A DNA stretch of 64,000 nt, taken from contig NZ_CP051534.1 in assembly GCF_016748675.1 (NCBI RefSeq), positions 186,001 to 250,000 on the forward strand. Reading direction: 5' to 3'. The first letter of the stretch is position 1; every line of letters begins with the position of its first letter. Source of the stretch: Helicobacter pylori. Its GTDB lineage: Bacteria; Campylobacterota; Campylobacteria; Campylobacterales; Helicobacteraceae. Of this stretch, positions 62,550 through 64,000 are shown one piece after another. Under the pieces are notes generated by a model. It did not search any database. It worked only from the letters and a program-made list of their open reading frames with translations, and was not told the origin of the DNA. Both the position numbers and the translations under genes were made by a program.

Positions 62550-63899
62550 TTATTCCTCGTAATATTCGCATTTATAGAGATTCAAATTCTGGACATGATT
62601 AGCACTAGATTTGTCTAAATTAAACAGGTTTTTAATCGCGCCCACAAGCACATCGGATTCTTCTTTTTGAGCGTTCTTTTTTAAGGCGATGGTGGGGTGG
62701 TGCAAAAAAGTGTTGAAAGCGTTGTGCAAGATCTTTTCAATATTGCTTTCGTATTCTTTAGGCACATAGCGTTTTTTAAGCGCCTTTTGCAATTCCTTTT
62801 GGGCTGAAATCCTAGCCAATTCCCTTAAATCCTTAATCAAAGGCTCTACTTCTAAACTTTGGATCCATTGGTAAAATTCCATTGTGGCAAGCCCTACAAT
62901 CTCATAAGCTTTTGTCCTACTCTCTTGCCTGTTTCCCACATTTTCCCTAACCATAGGCTCTAAATCATCCACGCTGTATAAGAAAATATTATCCAATACG
63001 GGCTTTTCAATATTCCGTGGCACGGCTAAATCAAACCAAAAACGCCTGAAAATCGTTTTTTTTACTAAGGAATTTCGCACGATAAAGTTCGGCGAAGAAG
63101 TGGCGCAAAAAAGCAGTTCGTATTCATTGATATGGGTTTTTAAATTTTCTATATTTTGAAAGCTCACTTTTTTAGGCTCTTCTAATCCTTTGACAAAATC
63201 TTCAAATTTAGCCGCATTACGCCCTAATATAAGCGCTTCAAATTGCTTGTTTAAAAGGTGTTTGATGACCAATTGAGCCATTTCGCCAAGCCCTATCACA
63301 AGGGCTTTTTTATCCTTAATTTTTTCTTTTTCAAAAATACTAAGCGCTTCTTTGACGGCTACTGAAGAGATGGAGACCCCTTGCTTGGAAATGCCGGTTA
63401 AATTGCGCACTTTAGCGGCGCATTTGAAAGCAAAATGGAGCAATCGGGTTAAATCTTTGGAGCAAAATTTCTCTTCAAAAGCGAATTTATAGGCGTTTTT
63501 CATCTGCCCTGTGATTTGAGTTTCCCCAACCACCAAGCTATCCAAACTGCTGCACACGCTAAAGACATGATGGACTGCGCTTTCATCAGTATTGATTAAA
63601 ACGCATTTTTCTAAATCAGACACGCTCATTTTTTTATTTTGAGCCAAAATTTTTAGTAACGCGTTTTTTTGTTCATTAGTATTAGCGCCGTGTTTCAGGC
63701 TCGCATAGATTTCAAAGCGATTGCATGTGGATAGCACCATGCACTCTTTGATATTGGGGCAATGGTTTTTAATCGTTTGTAAAAATTCTTTAAGCATTAT
63801 GGGCGAATTAATAGCGAGTTTTTCGCGCATTTCTAAGCTCATGCTTTTATGCGTGAAGGCTAGGGTGAAATATTTTGACAAATGAGTTTCTAACTCCAT
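62550..63899 (-). CDS. hemA: Glutamyl-tRNA reductase
   Basis: First committed step of C5-pathway haem synthesis: reduces glutamyl-tRNA to glutamate semialdehyde with NADPH. The 449 residues carry the catalytic Cys59 in VLSTCNRFEIY, SLVVGETQI, the NADPH-binding GLGEMAQLVIKHL and the C-terminal dimerisation helix. Its ATG overlaps the stop of the polyprenyl synthase gene by one base (TAATG). Confidence 0.96.
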   Translation of the reverse strand: MELETHLSKYFTLAFTHKSMSLEMREKLAINSPIMLKEFLQTIKNHCPNIKECMVLSTCNRFEIYASLKHGANTNEQKNALLKILAQNKKMSVSDLEKCVLINTDESAVHHVFSVCSSLDSLVVGETQITGQMKNAYKFAFEEKFCSKDLTRLLHFAFKCAAKVRNLTGISKQGVSISSVAVKEALSIFEKEKIKDKKALVIGLGEMAQLVIKHLLNKQFEALILGRNAAKFEDFVKGLEEPKKVSFQNIENLKTHINEYELLFCATSSPNFIVRNSLVKKTIFRRFWFDLAVPRNIEKPVLDNIFLYSVDDLEPMVRENVGNRQESRTKAYEIVGLATMEFYQWIQSLEVEPLIKDLRELARISAQKELQKALKKRYVPKEYESNIEKILHNAFNTFLHHPTIALKKNAQKEESDVLVGAIKNLFNLDKSSANHVQNLNLYKCEYYEE

Positions 63900-64000
63900 T
63901 AAAAAGTCCTATAAATGACATCTTGCGCTAGTTTTTCTAAAATCAAATTGTCTTCCCCCTTAATGGCTTCAAGGGCCTTTTTAGAATAAACTTGAGCGAT
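63899..64000 (-). CDS. Polyprenyl diphosphate synthase, last 33 codons only
   Basis: The C-terminal piece reads KKALEAIKGEDNLILEKLAQDVIYRTF and stops at 63899-63901. The helical ending with VIYRTF fits trans-isoprenyl diphosphate synthases of the octaprenyl (IspB) kind, the gene I recall before hemA in this species. Too short for independent proof. Confidence 0.6.
   Translation of the reverse strand: MAQVYSKKALEAIKGEDNLILEKLAQDVIYRTF

Overview
The window is a piece of a Helicobacter pylori chromosome. The evidence is the combination of Hop/Hof outer membrane proteins, Sel1-repeat Hcp proteins, FrdCAB, a minimal NifS/NifU pair, the periplasmic thiol oxidoreductase DsbK, and the low G+C, lysine-rich coding style. 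Gene order matches, from memory, the stretch of strain 26695 from about HP0178 to HP0240. No search was run, so locus numbers below are recollections.

Layout. 1-2100 (minus): start of pseI, a LolD-like ATPase and lnt. 2222-8173 (plus): CvpA-like protein, lysS, glyA, a DUF1882 protein, a SPOR protein, a 500-base gap with a repeat and two tiny ORFs, and a UPF0114 membrane protein. 8179-13355 (minus): a phospholipase D-type lipoprotein, then frdC-frdA-frdB read in that order. 13563-20793 (plus): tpiA, fabI, lpxD, metK, ndk, a YceD-like protein, rpmF, plsX, fabH and a secreted Cys-rich protein. 20858-24975 is an accessory island with a doubly frameshifted small membrane protein, a repeat, and an operon of a large OLD-type ATPase/TOPRIM protein plus a small secreted protein. 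25075-40171: mrp, a GT8 glycosyltransferase switched off by an AG repeat, hofA, htpG, hcpA, dapE, mnmG, a DASS transporter, cdsA, dxr, and a second glycosyltransferase switched off by a G tract. 40232-47979: a PEBP-family protein, an HTH-type protein, nifS-nifU, a ribbon-helix-helix regulator, radA, msrAB and a TSUP transporter. 48185-53375: hopM and hopA flank a SulP transporter and tRNA-Asn. 53574-64000: kdsB, dsbK, a UPF0323 lipoprotein, a glutathionylspermidine synthase-like gene, a PepSY-type membrane protein, hcpE, a cytochrome c, hemC, proS, hemA and the end of a polyprenyl synthase.

How the genes work together. Envelope synthesis dominates: lnt, lpxD, fabI, fabH, plsX, cdsA, kdsB and several outer membrane proteins, with isoprenoid (dxr, polyprenyl synthase) and haem (hemA, hemC) supply. 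Surface variation is written into the DNA: two glycosyltransferases are out of frame at simple repeats, and two outer membrane protein genes have long T tracts upstream of their promoters.

The two least ordinary items are (i) the 1054-residue OLD-family-like protein, coupled to a secreted protein and unusually A+T-rich, a candidate phage-defence or DNA-processing module; and (ii) a family of about 110-base intergenic hairpin repeats, four copies plus one decayed copy, three of the full copies in gaps between convergent genes and two of them showing a compensatory base-pair change.
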